This document shows, piece after piece, positions 46,549 to 55,165 of a stretch of 64,000 nucleotides of DNA. The translations under genes and the position numbers were made by a program. The notes below the pieces were generated by a model. The model worked only from the letters and a program-made list of their open reading frames with translations, was not told where the DNA came from and searched no databases. The stretch's first letter is position 1. Each line of letters starts with the position of its first letter. Origin of the DNA: Sva-07 sp963698435 (lineage in GTDB: Bacteria; Actinomycetota; Acidimicrobiia; Acidimicrobiales; Ilumatobacteraceae); NCBI GenBank assembly GCA_963698435.1, contig CAVOQV010000007.1, forward strand, positions 186,001 through 250,000, written 5' to 3'.

Positions 46549-47732
46549 GCACGTACACCTTCACCTCCGAAAGCGTCACCGAGGGCCACCCCGACAAGAT
46601 GGCCGACCAGGTCTCCGACGCCGTTCTCGACGCCATCCTCACCGAGGATCCCGACGGTCGAGTGGCCTGCGAGACGTTGCTGACCACCGGTCTGTGCGTC
46701 ATCGCCGGCGAGATCACGACCTCCGCCTACGTCGACATTCCCAAGATCGCCCGCGAGACCATCAACGGGATCGGCTACGACAACGCCTCGTACGGTTTCG
46801 ACGGCAACACCTGCGGTGTGATCGTGTCGATCGACGAGCAGAGCCCGGACATCGCCCAAGGCGTCGACACCAGCGAAGAGGTCCGCGGCGGCAAGTCGGG
46901 CGAGGACATGCTCAACCTGCAGGGTGCAGGCGACCAAGGCATGATGTTCGGCTACGCCTGCAACGAGACCGACGACCTGATGCCGCTACCGATCTGGACG
47001 GCGCATCGGTTGTCGGAACGGCTTGCCGATGTCCGCAAGTCCGGCCAGGTGCCCTACCTGCGCCCGGACGGCAAGACCCAGGTCACCTACGAGTACCACA
47101 ACGGTTGGCCGGTGGCGCTGAAGGCCGTGCTGATCAGCACGCAGCATCAGGACGGCGTCGATCGCGACACGGTGATCCGTCCGGATCTGATCGACCAGGT
47201 GATCCGTCCGGTGATCCCCGAACGTTTCGCCGACGACGACTTCGAGATCTACGTCAACCCGACCGGCCAGTTCGTCCGCGGCGGCCCGTTCGCCGACGCA
47301 GGTCTCACCGGACGCAAGATCATCGTCGACACCTACGGCGGCATGGGTCGCCACGGCGGCGGCGCATTCTCGGGGAAGGATCCGAGCAAGGTCGACCGTT
47401 CCGCAGCGTACGCCGGCCGCTGGGTCGCCAAGCACGTCGTTGCGTCCGGCGCGGCCGACCGGTGCGAGGTGCAGCTCGCCTACGCGATCGGCATGGCGCA
47501 GCCGATGAGCATCCTCGTCGAGACCTTCGGAACGTCACACATCGACCCCGCCATGATCGAGGCAGCGGTCCGGTCGACGTTCGACCTGCGCCCGGGCGCC
47601 ATCGTGCGCGACCTCGACCTCAAGCGCCCGATCTACAAGCGCTCGGCCGCCTACGGCCACTTCGGTCGGGACGGCTTCCCGTGGGAGGACCTGAGCCGCC
47701 TGGCCGAGTTCAAGAGCGCCGTCGGCGCCTGA
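46545..47732 (+). CDS. metK: S-adenosylmethionine synthetase
   Basis: 395 aa, makes SAM from methionine and ATP. FTSESVTEGHPDKMADQVSDAVLDAI at the N-terminus, GEITTSAYVDI, GAGDQGMMFGYACNET (the ATP-binding hexapeptide region), GGAFSGKDPSKVDRSAAYAGRWVAKHVVASG and the C-terminal YGHFGRDGFPWE. No SAM riboswitch is present upstream since the gene overlaps coaBC. Confidence 0.97.
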   Translation: MSTYTFTSESVTEGHPDKMADQVSDAVLDAILTEDPDGRVACETLLTTGLCVIAGEITTSAYVDIPKIARETINGIGYDNASYGFDGNTCGVIVSIDEQSPDIAQGVDTSEEVRGGKSGEDMLNLQGAGDQGMMFGYACNETDDLMPLPIWTAHRLSERLADVRKSGQVPYLRPDGKTQVTYEYHNGWPVALKAVLISTQHQDGVDRDTVIRPDLIDQVIRPVIPERFADDDFEIYVNPTGQFVRGGPFADAGLTGRKIIVDTYGGMGRHGGGAFSGKDPSKVDRSAAYAGRWVAKHVVASGAADRCEVQLAYAIGMAQPMSILVETFGTSHIDPAMIEAAVRSTFDLRPGAIVRDLDLKRPIYKRSAAYGHFGRDGFPWEDLSRLAEFKSAVGA

Positions 47733-47754
47733 GTCCGGTTCTGGGTCAGGTCCG

Positions 47755-49497
47755 GTGACCGACGTCGCCGGCGCGCCGACGGTTGCCACGGTCGTCCCCG
47801 ACGTCACCGGACTCGACAAGCAGTTCGACTACCTGATCCCTCCTGAGCTGCGGGCTCACACCTGCGTCGGCACGATCGTGCGGGTCGAACTCCACGGTCG
47901 CCGGATCGGCGGCTGGGTGTCGGCGATCTCGAGTGAGCCCGCCGACGGGCGCTCGATCGAGTCGTTGAAACCGATCGCCAAGGTCACCGGCCACGGCCCG
48001 GCGCAGGAGTTGTTCGAACTCGCCCGGTGGGCATCGGTGCGATGGGCAGCTCGCCGGATTCGGCCCTTCCTGGTGACCGCGTCACCAGGAAGGGCCGTCA
48101 CGGCGCTGCCCGTCGACCGCCGAACGGGGACGGCGCCGGCCCCTGCCTCGCCGGCGACGCGGCAGCTGCTCGAGAGCGGCGGAGGAGTGCTCCGGCTTGC
48201 GCCTCGGGTCGATGTGATGCCGACCGTTCTCGCTGCGGTGGCGTTCGGCCCCGCCCTGGTCGTCGCTCCAGAGCACGACCAGGTCTCGCTCTTGGCGACC
48301 CGGCTGCGTCGCGCGGGGCTCTCGGTGGCTGTCGTGCCGGAGGACTGGGCGACCGCGGCTGGCGGGGTCGATGTCGTGATCGGTACCCGCACCGCGGCCT
48401 GGGCGCCCTGCCCCGGTCTTGCTGCGGCCGTGGTGCTCGACGAGCACGACGAGGCGCTGCAGAACGAGCGAACCCCGACCTGGCACGCTCGCGACGTCGT
48501 TGCGGAGCGGTGCCGGCGGGCTGGCGTCCCGTTCGTCCTGGTGTCACCGGCGCCGACGTTGACCGCCGTCACCGAGTACGCGGATCGCGGCGTCGTGCAC
48601 CCGTCGGCACCTCGCGAACGCTCCGGCTGGCCGCTGGTCACCGTGGTCGGGCGTACCGACGAGGACCCGTGGAAGCGCTCGCTGGTCACCTCGGCGCTGA
48701 TCGAGCGGGTCCGGAACCCGGACCTGACGGTCGTGTGCGTCAGCAACATCACGGGTCGTGCACGCGTGCTCGCCTGCCGGTCGTGTCGCTCGTTGATCCG
48801 GTGCGAAACGTGCGATGCGGCGGTCGGCCTCGACGATGCCGGACGACTCACGTGTCGTCGCTGTGCCACCGTCCGCCCGTCGGTCTGCCAGGCCTGCGGG
48901 GCCAGCCGGTTCGCCAACCTCCGGCCGGGGGTCACACGACTGCGCGAGGAGTTGCAGGCCGCGGCGGCCCGTGCCGTCGTCTCGGTCACGGGAACGGACG
49001 TCGGGCCTCCGGCGCGCGCCGGCATCTACGTGGGCACCGAAGCCGTGTTGCATCGCATCCGATCGGCCGACGTCGTCGCCTTCCTCGAGTTCGACTCGGA
49101 GATGTTGGCACCCCGATTCCGGGCGAGCGAGCAAGCGATGGCCCTGATCGTTCGCGCCGGACGAATCGCCCCCGAGGTGATGATCCAGACCTTCACGCCG
49201 GACCACGAGGTGATCACCGCCGCCAGCACCGGCGACCCAGCGGCCATCCTCCCCAACGAACGCACGCGGCGCGAGCTGCTCGGACTCCCTCCGTTCGGCG
49301 CGCTCGCGGTCGTCTCCGGCTCGGGATCGAACGAACTGGTTGCGCAGCTCCCCGCCGACATCCAGGTCGGTGGCGACGGCGGGGATCGGTACCTCGTGCG
49401 TGCCGACGACTGGACGACGCTGGGCCGTGCGCTCAACGGTGTCGACCGTCCGCCCGGTGCTCGCATTCGCGTCGAAGTCGACCCTGCCCGCATCTGA
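47755..49497 (+). CDS. priA: Primosomal protein N' (PriA), ATPase motifs degenerate
   Basis: 580-aa PriA-like protein. The N-terminal 3' DNA-binding domain (FDYLIPPELRAHTCVGTIVRVELHGRRIGGWV) and the zinc-binding region (CRSCRSLIRCETCD ... CRRCATVRPSVCQACGASRF, eight Cys) are present. The helicase core is eroded: no Walker A GxxxxGKS, and the DEEH box reads LDEHDEAL. This is usual in actinobacterial PriA, which may act as a replication-restart scaffold without helicase activity. GTG start at 47755. A perfect 16-bp inverted repeat lies within codons 103-114. Confidence 0.85.
   Translation: MTDVAGAPTVATVVPDVTGLDKQFDYLIPPELRAHTCVGTIVRVELHGRRIGGWVSAISSEPADGRSIESLKPIAKVTGHGPAQELFELARWASVRWAARRIRPFLVTASPGRAVTALPVDRRTGTAPAPASPATRQLLESGGGVLRLAPRVDVMPTVLAAVAFGPALVVAPEHDQVSLLATRLRRAGLSVAVVPEDWATAAGGVDVVIGTRTAAWAPCPGLAAAVVLDEHDEALQNERTPTWHARDVVAERCRRAGVPFVLVSPAPTLTAVTEYADRGVVHPSAPRERSGWPLVTVVGRTDEDPWKRSLVTSALIERVRNPDLTVVCVSNITGRARVLACRSCRSLIRCETCDAAVGLDDAGRLTCRRCATVRPSVCQACGASRFANLRPGVTRLREELQAAAARAVVSVTGTDVGPPARAGIYVGTEAVLHRIRSADVVAFLEFDSEMLAPRFRASEQAMALIVRAGRIAPEVMIQTFTPDHEVITAASTGDPAAILPNERTRRELLGLPPFGALAVVSGSGSNELVAQLPADIQVGGDGGDRYLVRADDWTTLGRALNGVDRPPGARIRVEVDPARI
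48062..48096. repeat. Perfect 16-bp inverted repeat inside priA
   Basis: GGCCCTTCCTGGTGAC (48062-48077), a 3-nt loop CGC, then GTCACCAGGAAGGGCC (48081-48096). It lies within codons 103-114 and is in frame as RPFLVTASPGRAV, so the protein is not broken. Such a long uninterrupted stem in a coding region is unexpected. Confidence 0.9.
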
Positions 49498-49523
49498 CCG
49501 CATCGCGCCCGAACCCGACCACC

Positions 49524-49566
49524 TTTGCGTGCAGATCTGGGTGGGACGGGCCACCAGAATCCGCAC
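49524..49566. repeat. Hairpin repeat, copy A, after priA
   Basis: Left arm 49529-49544 (GTGCAGATCTGGGTGG) and right arm 49551-49566 (CCACCAGAATCCGCAC) pair at 12 of 16 positions. It is clearly related to copy B at 52116-52153. It lies between convergent priA and cupin genes and may also act as a terminator. Confidence 0.65.
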
Positions 49567-49587
49567 ACAGGCGTGGTTGGCGGGAGC

Positions 49588-49968
49588 TCAGACGCCCATC
49601 TTCTCCTTCAGATGCTCGAGGACGGGGGTGTGCTCCGACTGGGGGCTGAACAGCACCAGGTTCGCATCCTCGTCGACGCGGACGCTGTGACCGGCCGGCC
49701 AGTGGAAGAGATCCCCGGTGGCGCAGACCTCGGTCGTGTCGTCGGTGTACGTGACGGTGACCGTTCCGTCGATCACGTAGCCCCAGTGGGCCGACTGGCA
49801 CAGGTTGCCATGCAGGCCTTCGAGCAGCGGCGCGAGGTCGGCGCCCTTGGCCATGGTGAAGTACTCCGCGCCCATGACGCCGAAGGCTGCCCCGAAGTCG
49901 GTCTGTTGCCGAGCGATGGCGCCGGGAGCATCGATCTTGACCGGGACGTCGTTCTTGGTGATGTGCAT
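49588..49968 (-). CDS. Small cupin-domain protein
   Basis: 126-aa single-cupin protein. HWGYVIDGTVTVTYTDD and EVCATGDLFHWPAGHSV are the two cupin motifs. The motif 1 His-Trp-Gly pattern lacks the usual HxH pair, so metal binding is uncertain. Start at 49968 is supported by an AGGAG about 8 nt upstream. Function unknown: cupins include dioxygenases, isomerases and sensors. Divergent from the TPR gene with a 17-bp palindrome between. Confidence 0.75.
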   Translation of the reverse strand: MHITKNDVPVKIDAPGAIARQQTDFGAAFGVMGAEYFTMAKGADLAPLLEGLHGNLCQSAHWGYVIDGTVTVTYTDDTTEVCATGDLFHWPAGHSVRVDEDANLVLFSPQSEHTPVLEHLKEKMGV

Positions 49969-50024
49969 CGTGGTTCTCCTGTTGTCCGTGTAGCCGGGCC
50001 CCGATGGCCCGATACAGCAGAGGC

Positions 50025-50041
50025 GTGACAATCGGTGTCAC
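50025..50041. promoter_or_regulatory. Candidate operator palindrome between cupin and TPR genes
   Basis: GTGACA (50025-50030), 5-bp centre ATCGG, TGTCAC (50036-50041): a perfect inverted repeat 8 nt before the TPR ATG and in the cupin promoter region. Its size fits a dimeric repressor site. Confidence 0.5.
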
Positions 50042-50049
50042 AATGCGAC

Positions 50050-52101
50050 ATGGCGACCGACCAACTCGCGGAGCGAGTCGAGGCCGCCCGCGCCGCAATC
50101 GGCCTCGCCGACTGGCGCCAGGCGCTCGCCTTGTTGGATGTCGAGGGCGCTCGAGAAGATCGGCCGATTGCCTCGAGGTGCTCGCTGAGGCGTCGTACGG
50201 TGCGGGAGAGTTCGAGGCGTGCATCGAAGCGTGGGAGGACCTGCATTCGCTCCTGGTCCGACGTGGCGATCGTCTCGAGGCCGGTCGGGCCGCGGCCATG
50301 GTCGCGTTGTACCTGATGATGGACACCGGGTTGATGGCTCCGGTGCGCGGATGGCTGCGAAGCGCGGAGCGGCATCTCGAAGACACCGGCGATCATCCGG
50401 TGCGAGCGATCATCGCGATGGTCCACGCCTACGAACGCTTCATGTGCGGATCGATGGACGAAGCGCGACGTGCATGCCGCCGCGGCAATCGAGCTCGGCG
50501 AACGTTTCGACGTGCGGCCAGCCGTCGTGATCGGACGTACCTGTATCGCACGGGTCACGATCTTCGATGGTGACCTCGACCTCGGACTCGGGTTGCTCGA
50601 CGAGGTCGGAGCGGTCCTGATGTCCGGAGCCGTCGACCCGCTGACGACCGGGATGATGTACTGCGAGATCATCTGCGCGGCGCAGGGTCTCTTGATGCCG
50701 GACGTCGCGGCCCAGTGGACCGACGTCATGGAGCGTTGGCGTCACGGCGCCGCGATCGGGGGCATCAACGGCCGCTGCCGTGTGCATCGCGCCGAAGTGC
50801 TGCGGATGAGCGGCACGTGCGACCTCGCGGAGGCCGAAGCGATTGCGGCGTGTGACGAACTGCGACCGTGGATGCGACGCGAGTACGGGTGGCCCCTCGT
50901 CGAGCTGGGCAACATTCGTTTCCGCACCGGCGACCTCGACGGCGCCGAGGAGGCGTACCAGGAGGCACTCGAGCACGCCTGGTCGCCGCAGCCAGGACTG
51001 GCGCTGGTGTATCTCGCTCGTGGTGACGCCGACCTGGCCGCAACGATGATCGGCGACGCCGTCCAACACCCGATCGACATCCCCTCGAAGGAGCGCCCCC
51101 CGTACGGACCACTGAGGCTGGCACCTCTGCTGGAGGCACAGGTGGAGATCGCCGCGGCGCGAGGCGACCACGCCACCGTGCGTCGAGCTGCCGCACAGCT
51201 GCGCTCCACCGCTGAGCAGTATCCGTCGGCCATGCTTCGAGCGATGTCGTTGCTGGCGGACGCCCGCCGCTGTCTGGTCGAACCCGAGCCCGACGCCGGT
51301 GGGGCGGTGGCTGCCGCACGGGCCGCCGTCGAGGAGCTCGATGTACTCGGCGCACCGTTCGAGGCCTCCATGGCCAGATTGGTGACCGCCGACAGCTATG
51401 ACCTGAGCGGCGATCCAGAGCGTGCGGACGCGCACCGACGCGCGGCGAGAGATGCGCTTGCGTCCTTCGGCTCGGAGGCGTGGGCGGAGCGTGTCGATGG
51501 GCTGATCGGCGAGGGAACGCCAACGCCGGGAGATGCCTCGGAGCCGGCATCCTGCGCGGTGTTCCGGTGCGAGGGAGACATGCGAACCATCGGATGGGGT
51601 GACGTCGAGGTCATCGTTCGGGACCTCAAGGGTCTGAAGTACATTGAGCGCCTGCTCGCCGCCCCGGGGCGGGAGATCCACGCGGCGGAGCTGGTGCGCC
51701 TGGAAGAGGGCGCCGGCGGGCCCGAACATGTCGACGTGGGAATTCCCGTCCTCGACGAGGCCGCCAAGGAGGCCTATCGGCGGCGATTGATCGACGTCGA
51801 CGACGACATCGCCGAGGCCGAGGCCGCCAACGACATCGGTCGGGCGGAGCTCGCTCGGCGGGATCGGGAGTACCTCGTGGCCGAGTTGCGTCGGGCTGTC
51901 GGCCTCGGCGGTCGAGACCGCAAGGTGCTCGACGACGGCGAACGGGCGCGGGTGAGTGCGACGCGCTCGATCCGGTACTCGCTCGCACGGTTGGCCGACT
52001 CCGCGCCCGCGGTCGCGGCCCACCTGCAGCAGCACATCCACACGGGCACGTTCTGTTCCTACGAGCCCGACGCGCTGCGTCCGGTCACCTGGGAGATCTG
52101 A
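50050..52101 (+). CDS. Tetratricopeptide-repeat protein with the C-terminal domain of LuxR/ATPase-type regulators, two frameshifts
   Basis: About 683 aa if the frame is restored. The N-terminus (GLADWRQALALLD, then ADCLEVLAEASYGAGEFEACIEAWEDLHSLL) is TPR-like; a lost base near 50165 and an extra base near 50475 break it (MDEAR then VHAAAAIELGERF). Helical repeats continue to about residue 480. The C-terminus (DVEVIVRDLKGLKYIERLLAAPGREIHA, a coiled coil of Asp/Glu/Ala, then RKVLDDGERARVSATRSIRYSLARLAD and SYEPD) matches a domain often found after TPR arrays in actinobacterial AAA/LuxR-type proteins. Role unknown; no catalytic motif is visible. Confidence 0.65.
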
Positions 52102-52115
52102 CCCCCTCACGTTGG

Positions 52116-52153
52116 TTTGCAGATCCGGAGGGACGGTTCACCGAGATCCGCAC
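52116..52153. repeat. Hairpin repeat, copy B, after the TPR gene
   Basis: TGCAGATCCGG (52118-52128) pairs with CCGAGATCCGCA (52141-52152) with a bulge. It shares GCAGATC, GGGACGG and ATCCGCAC blocks with copy A at 49524-49566, indicating a small dispersed repeat family. Confidence 0.6.
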
Positions 52154-52162
52154 GACAACGGC

Positions 52163-53119
52163 TCAGCGCCGGTCGGTGAGCGCGTCGAAGTGGGCGTCGT
52201 CAATGTTGCCGCCCGACAAGATGATGCCGACCCGGTGGGTCCCGAATCGGGACGGGTCATCGAGTACGGCCGCGAGACCGGCAACGCCGCTCGGTTCGAG
52301 ACGGCGCCCGAGGAGATCGAGGGCGACGCGCATCGCCTCGACGAGTTGATCGTCGCGAACCGTGACGACATCGTCCACGAGCCGCCGGTTGATCGCAAAG
52401 GTCGCGTCGCCGGGCGCGGTCACCGCGAGGCCGTCCGCGATCGTGTCCGGCTGGTCGATCCGTACCGGATGGCCGGCGGCGAACGACTGCCGTGTGTCGT
52501 CGGCGGTCGCCGGCTCGACACCGATCAGTGCGCACTCGGGATCGAGTTGGCGCAGTGCGGACGCGCACCCGGCCATCAGCCCACCGCCCGACATCGGGAC
52601 CAGGAGCACGTCGAGCGCCCCGACCTGCTCGTGGAGCTCCACTGCTGTCGTACCCTGGCCCGCCATCACCCGTGCGTCCTCGAACGGGTGGACGAACGTC
52701 GCTCCCGTGTCCGCGACCTGCCGGCGCGCTCCCGCTTCGCGATCGGGTGTCGATCGGTCGAAGGTGACGATGTGGGCGCCGAATCGTTCGATCAAGGCCC
52801 GCTTGGCAGCCGGGACGTCAGCGGGTACGTGCACGGTCGCCACGATGCCGAGGATCTGCGCGGCGCACGCGACCGCTGCGCCATGGTTTCCCGACGACAC
52901 CGCAACGACGCCGAGCTCCCGATCGTCGATCGAGATGGCCGACAGGCGGTTGAAGGCGCCGCGGAACTTGAACGCCCCGGCGCGCTGCTGCGATTCGTCC
53001 TTGCTGTGCACGGTGGCGCCGACCAGGGCATCGAGAGCGTCCGAGCGCAGCACAGGCGTCACGACCGCCTCCGGGGAGATCACGGCCGCGGCCCGTCGGA
53101 TGTCGTCGAGCGGGATCAT
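52163..53119 (-). CDS. Threonine/serine dehydratase-like PLP enzyme
   Basis: 318-aa fold-type II PLP enzyme. The Schiff-base Lys is in AGAFKFRGAFNRL near residue 50, SSGNHGAAVAC binds the substrate carboxylate, and SGGGLMAG binds the phosphate. No C-terminal ACT domain is present, so it resembles catabolic threonine ammonia-lyase or serine/threo-3-hydroxyaspartate dehydratase rather than biosynthetic IlvA; serine racemase is also possible. It lies 16 bp downstream of the methyltransferase on the same strand. Confidence 0.83.
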   Translation of the reverse strand: MIPLDDIRRAAAVISPEAVVTPVLRSDALDALVGATVHSKDESQQRAGAFKFRGAFNRLSAISIDDRELGVVAVSSGNHGAAVACAAQILGIVATVHVPADVPAAKRALIERFGAHIVTFDRSTPDREAGARRQVADTGATFVHPFEDARVMAGQGTTAVELHEQVGALDVLLVPMSGGGLMAGCASALRQLDPECALIGVEPATADDTRQSFAAGHPVRIDQPDTIADGLAVTAPGDATFAINRRLVDDVVTVRDDQLVEAMRVALDLLGRRLEPSGVAGLAAVLDDPSRFGTHRVGIILSGGNIDDAHFDALTDRR

Positions 53120-53135
53120 TCGCGGGGACCCTGCA

Positions 53136-53765
53136 TCATGGTTCGATGTCGCGTCGAATCGTGAACAGCCGGTAGCCGGCCTTCGAACCGACGCGATCGC
53201 ATCGATAGCCGAGCTCGACCAGCCACCGCTGCAGCGAATCGGCTCCCAGGTGTCTCTGGACCACCAGCGATGCGAACCCGTCCGTGTCGAGTCGGCTGAG
53301 CCAGAGTTCGAGCAGGTCGTGGAGCGCCGCCTTGCCGATACGGATCGGCGGGTTCGACCAGATGGTCGAGAACCGCAGATCAGGGGGAACGTCGTCGGGT
53401 GCGACGACCCGGACGTTGGACACAGCGTTGCGCTCGGCGTTCCGGATGCACAGCTCGCGGGCTCGCGCGTTGATGTCGACGGCCCACACCGTCGCCTGAG
53501 GTGAGCGACGCGCCATCGTCAGTGCGATCGGCCCGGCGCCGCAACCGAGATCGAGCAGATCTCCGCTCGCTGCGATCGGCAGGTTGGCGCGCAGCAGCAT
53601 CGAGGTGGCGGTGTCGAGATGGCCCCGCGAGAACACGCCGCGATCGGTCTCCATCACGAATGCGGTGTCGGGCAGTGTGACGTCGACCGTCACCGGCTCG
53701 GACGCGACGTCGGGCTGATCGTCGAAGTACTGGCCCGAGGTGGAACCGTCACGGTCGGCGGACAC
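53136..53765 (-). CDS. Class I SAM methyltransferase, RsmC-like
   Basis: 209 aa. The SAM motif is LLDLGCGAGPIALTMA near residues 67-82, VWAVDINARARELC follows, and the NPP(I/F) target motif is SNPPIRIGK, typical of RsmC/RsmD methyltransferases acting on rRNA guanine N2. The N-terminal duplicated half of E. coli RsmC is missing, giving the short form. GTG at 53765 was chosen as the last start before conserved sequence; it is divergent from def across 18 bp. Confidence 0.82.
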   Translation of the reverse strand: MSADRDGSTSGQYFDDQPDVASEPVTVDVTLPDTAFVMETDRGVFSRGHLDTATSMLLRANLPIAASGDLLDLGCGAGPIALTMARRSPQATVWAVDINARARELCIRNAERNAVSNVRVVAPDDVPPDLRFSTIWSNPPIRIGKAALHDLLELWLSRLDTDGFASLVVQRHLGADSLQRWLVELGYRCDRVGSKAGYRLFTIRRDIEP

Positions 53766-53770
53766 TCCCG

Positions 53771-53776
53771 TAGCCT
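53771..53776 (+). promoter_or_regulatory. -10 box of def, probably leaderless
   Basis: TAGCCT ends 7 nt before the def ATG without a Shine-Dalgarno sequence. Confidence 0.55.
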
Positions 53777-53783
53777 GGCAGAG

Positions 53784-54323
53784 ATGTCGTACACAATCCG
53801 CACATACGGCGATCCGGTGCTGAAGACGAAGGCGTCGCCCGTCGACGACGTCGACGGAAAGGTGATCCGCCTGGTCGACGCGATGTTCGACACGCTGGTC
53901 GATTCCGGCAACGGGATCGCCCTCGCGGCACCGCAGGTCGGTGTGCAGAAGCAGGTCGTCGTCTGGGACATCGACGAGAACCCGCTGGCGATCATCAACC
54001 CCGAGGTCGTCGAGTCCGACGGCGAGTGGGTCTACGACGAAGGCTGCCTGTCGATTCCGGGCCTCTACGTCGAGATGCTGAGGCCGAAGACGGTGCTGGT
54101 CCGCGGCGTCGACCTCGACGGCGAGATCATCGAGATCGAGGCCGACGAACTCGAAGCGCGCATGTTCCAACACGAGATCGACCACCTCAACGGCGTGCTG
54201 ATGTTCGACCGTCTGGAAGGCGATCAGCGCAAGGACGCAATCCGGGAATACCGCCGGATCGAGGAGGAAGCGAGCCGCCAGGCCGCCCGATCTCCGATCC
54301 GTCGACGTCTCGGCCTGGGCTGA
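53784..54323 (+). CDS. def: Peptide deformylase
   Basis: 179-aa iron/zinc enzyme removing formyl from nascent Met. All three motifs are present: GNGIALAAPQVG near 47-57, EGCLSIPG near 94 with the Cys ligand, and MFQHEIDHLNGVL near 137 with HEXXH. GDPVLKTKASPVDD at the N-terminus fixes the start. It precedes fmt by 8 bp, the classic def-fmt pair. Confidence 0.96.
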   Translation: MSYTIRTYGDPVLKTKASPVDDVDGKVIRLVDAMFDTLVDSGNGIALAAPQVGVQKQVVVWDIDENPLAIINPEVVESDGEWVYDEGCLSIPGLYVEMLRPKTVLVRGVDLDGEIIEIEADELEARMFQHEIDHLNGVLMFDRLEGDQRKDAIREYRRIEEEASRQAARSPIRRRLGLG

Positions 54324-54331
54324 GCGAGCGC

Positions 54332-55165
54332 GTGAAGCTGGTCTATCTGGGCACTCCTGACATGGCGGTCGCGCCACTGCGGGCGCTCGTCGACGCCGGC
54401 CACGAGGTTGTCCTGGTCGTCACCCGGCTCGACAAGCGGCGGGGGCGTGGGAGTGCGACGGCGCCGAGTCCGGTGAAGGAGGCAGCGCGAGACCTCGGCC
54501 TCGCGGTGTCGCACGACGTCGAGGACGTGCTCACAGCCGTGCGAGACGGCGGCGCCGAGCTGGGCGTCGTCGTGGCGTTCGGCCAGATCATCAAGCCGCA
54601 CGTCCTCCACGAGATCCCGATGATCAACCTGCACTTCTCGTTGCTGCCGCGGTGGCGCGGTGCCGCACCGGTCGAGCGAGCGATCCTCGCCGGGGACGAC
54701 GTCACCGGCGTCTGCGTGATGGCGCTCGAAGAGGGTCTCGACACCGGCGGGGTCTACGCGCGCCGTGAGGTCCCGATCGGGCCCGAGACCACAGCTGCCG
54801 AGCTGCGAACCGACCTCGTCGAGGTTGGCACGAGACTGCTCGTCGACACGCTCGCCCGCCCGATGGGGGAGTGGATCGACGATCCGCAACCGCAGACCGG
54901 CGAGGTCACCTACGCGGCGAAGTTCACCTCAGCCGACTTCGAGATCGACTGGACCCTGCCGGCGGCAGACGCGCACCGCCTGATCCGCGTGGGCGGCGCG
55001 TGGACGACGTTCCGGGGCAAGCGACTGAAGATCAACGAGGCGGCCCTGGTCGACGGCCGGGTCGTCCCGGTGGTCGTCCAACCGGAGGGCAAGGCGGCGA
55101 TGGCGTTCGACGCCTGGCGCAACGGCGCACAGCCGAAGGCGGACGAACTGTTCGGCGACCTGTGA
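54332..55165 (+). CDS. fmt: Methionyl-tRNA formyltransferase
   Basis: 277 aa, formylates Met-tRNAi with 10-formyl-THF. LVYLGTPDMAVAPLRAL, VAFGQIIKPHVL, the catalytic NLHFSLLPRWRGAAPVERAI (Asn, His), and EEGLDTGG; the C-terminal OB-like domain begins YAAKFTSADFEIDW. It is shorter than the common 310 aa, mainly in the C-terminal domain, but the catalytic core is complete. GTG at 54332. Stop overlaps rsmB by 4 bp. Confidence 0.93.
   Translation: MKLVYLGTPDMAVAPLRALVDAGHEVVLVVTRLDKRRGRGSATAPSPVKEAARDLGLAVSHDVEDVLTAVRDGGAELGVVVAFGQIIKPHVLHEIPMINLHFSLLPRWRGAAPVERAILAGDDVTGVCVMALEEGLDTGGVYARREVPIGPETTAAELRTDLVEVGTRLLVDTLARPMGEWIDDPQPQTGEVTYAAKFTSADFEIDWTLPAADAHRLIRVGGAWTTFRGKRLKINEAALVDGRVVPVVVQPEGKAAMAFDAWRNGAQPKADELFGDL

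Noticed and set aside
47755..47790. SAM riboswitch ahead of metK or priA
   Set aside because: metK overlaps coaBC by 4 bp, leaving no room, and no conserved SAM-I or SAM-II elements are seen in the area.
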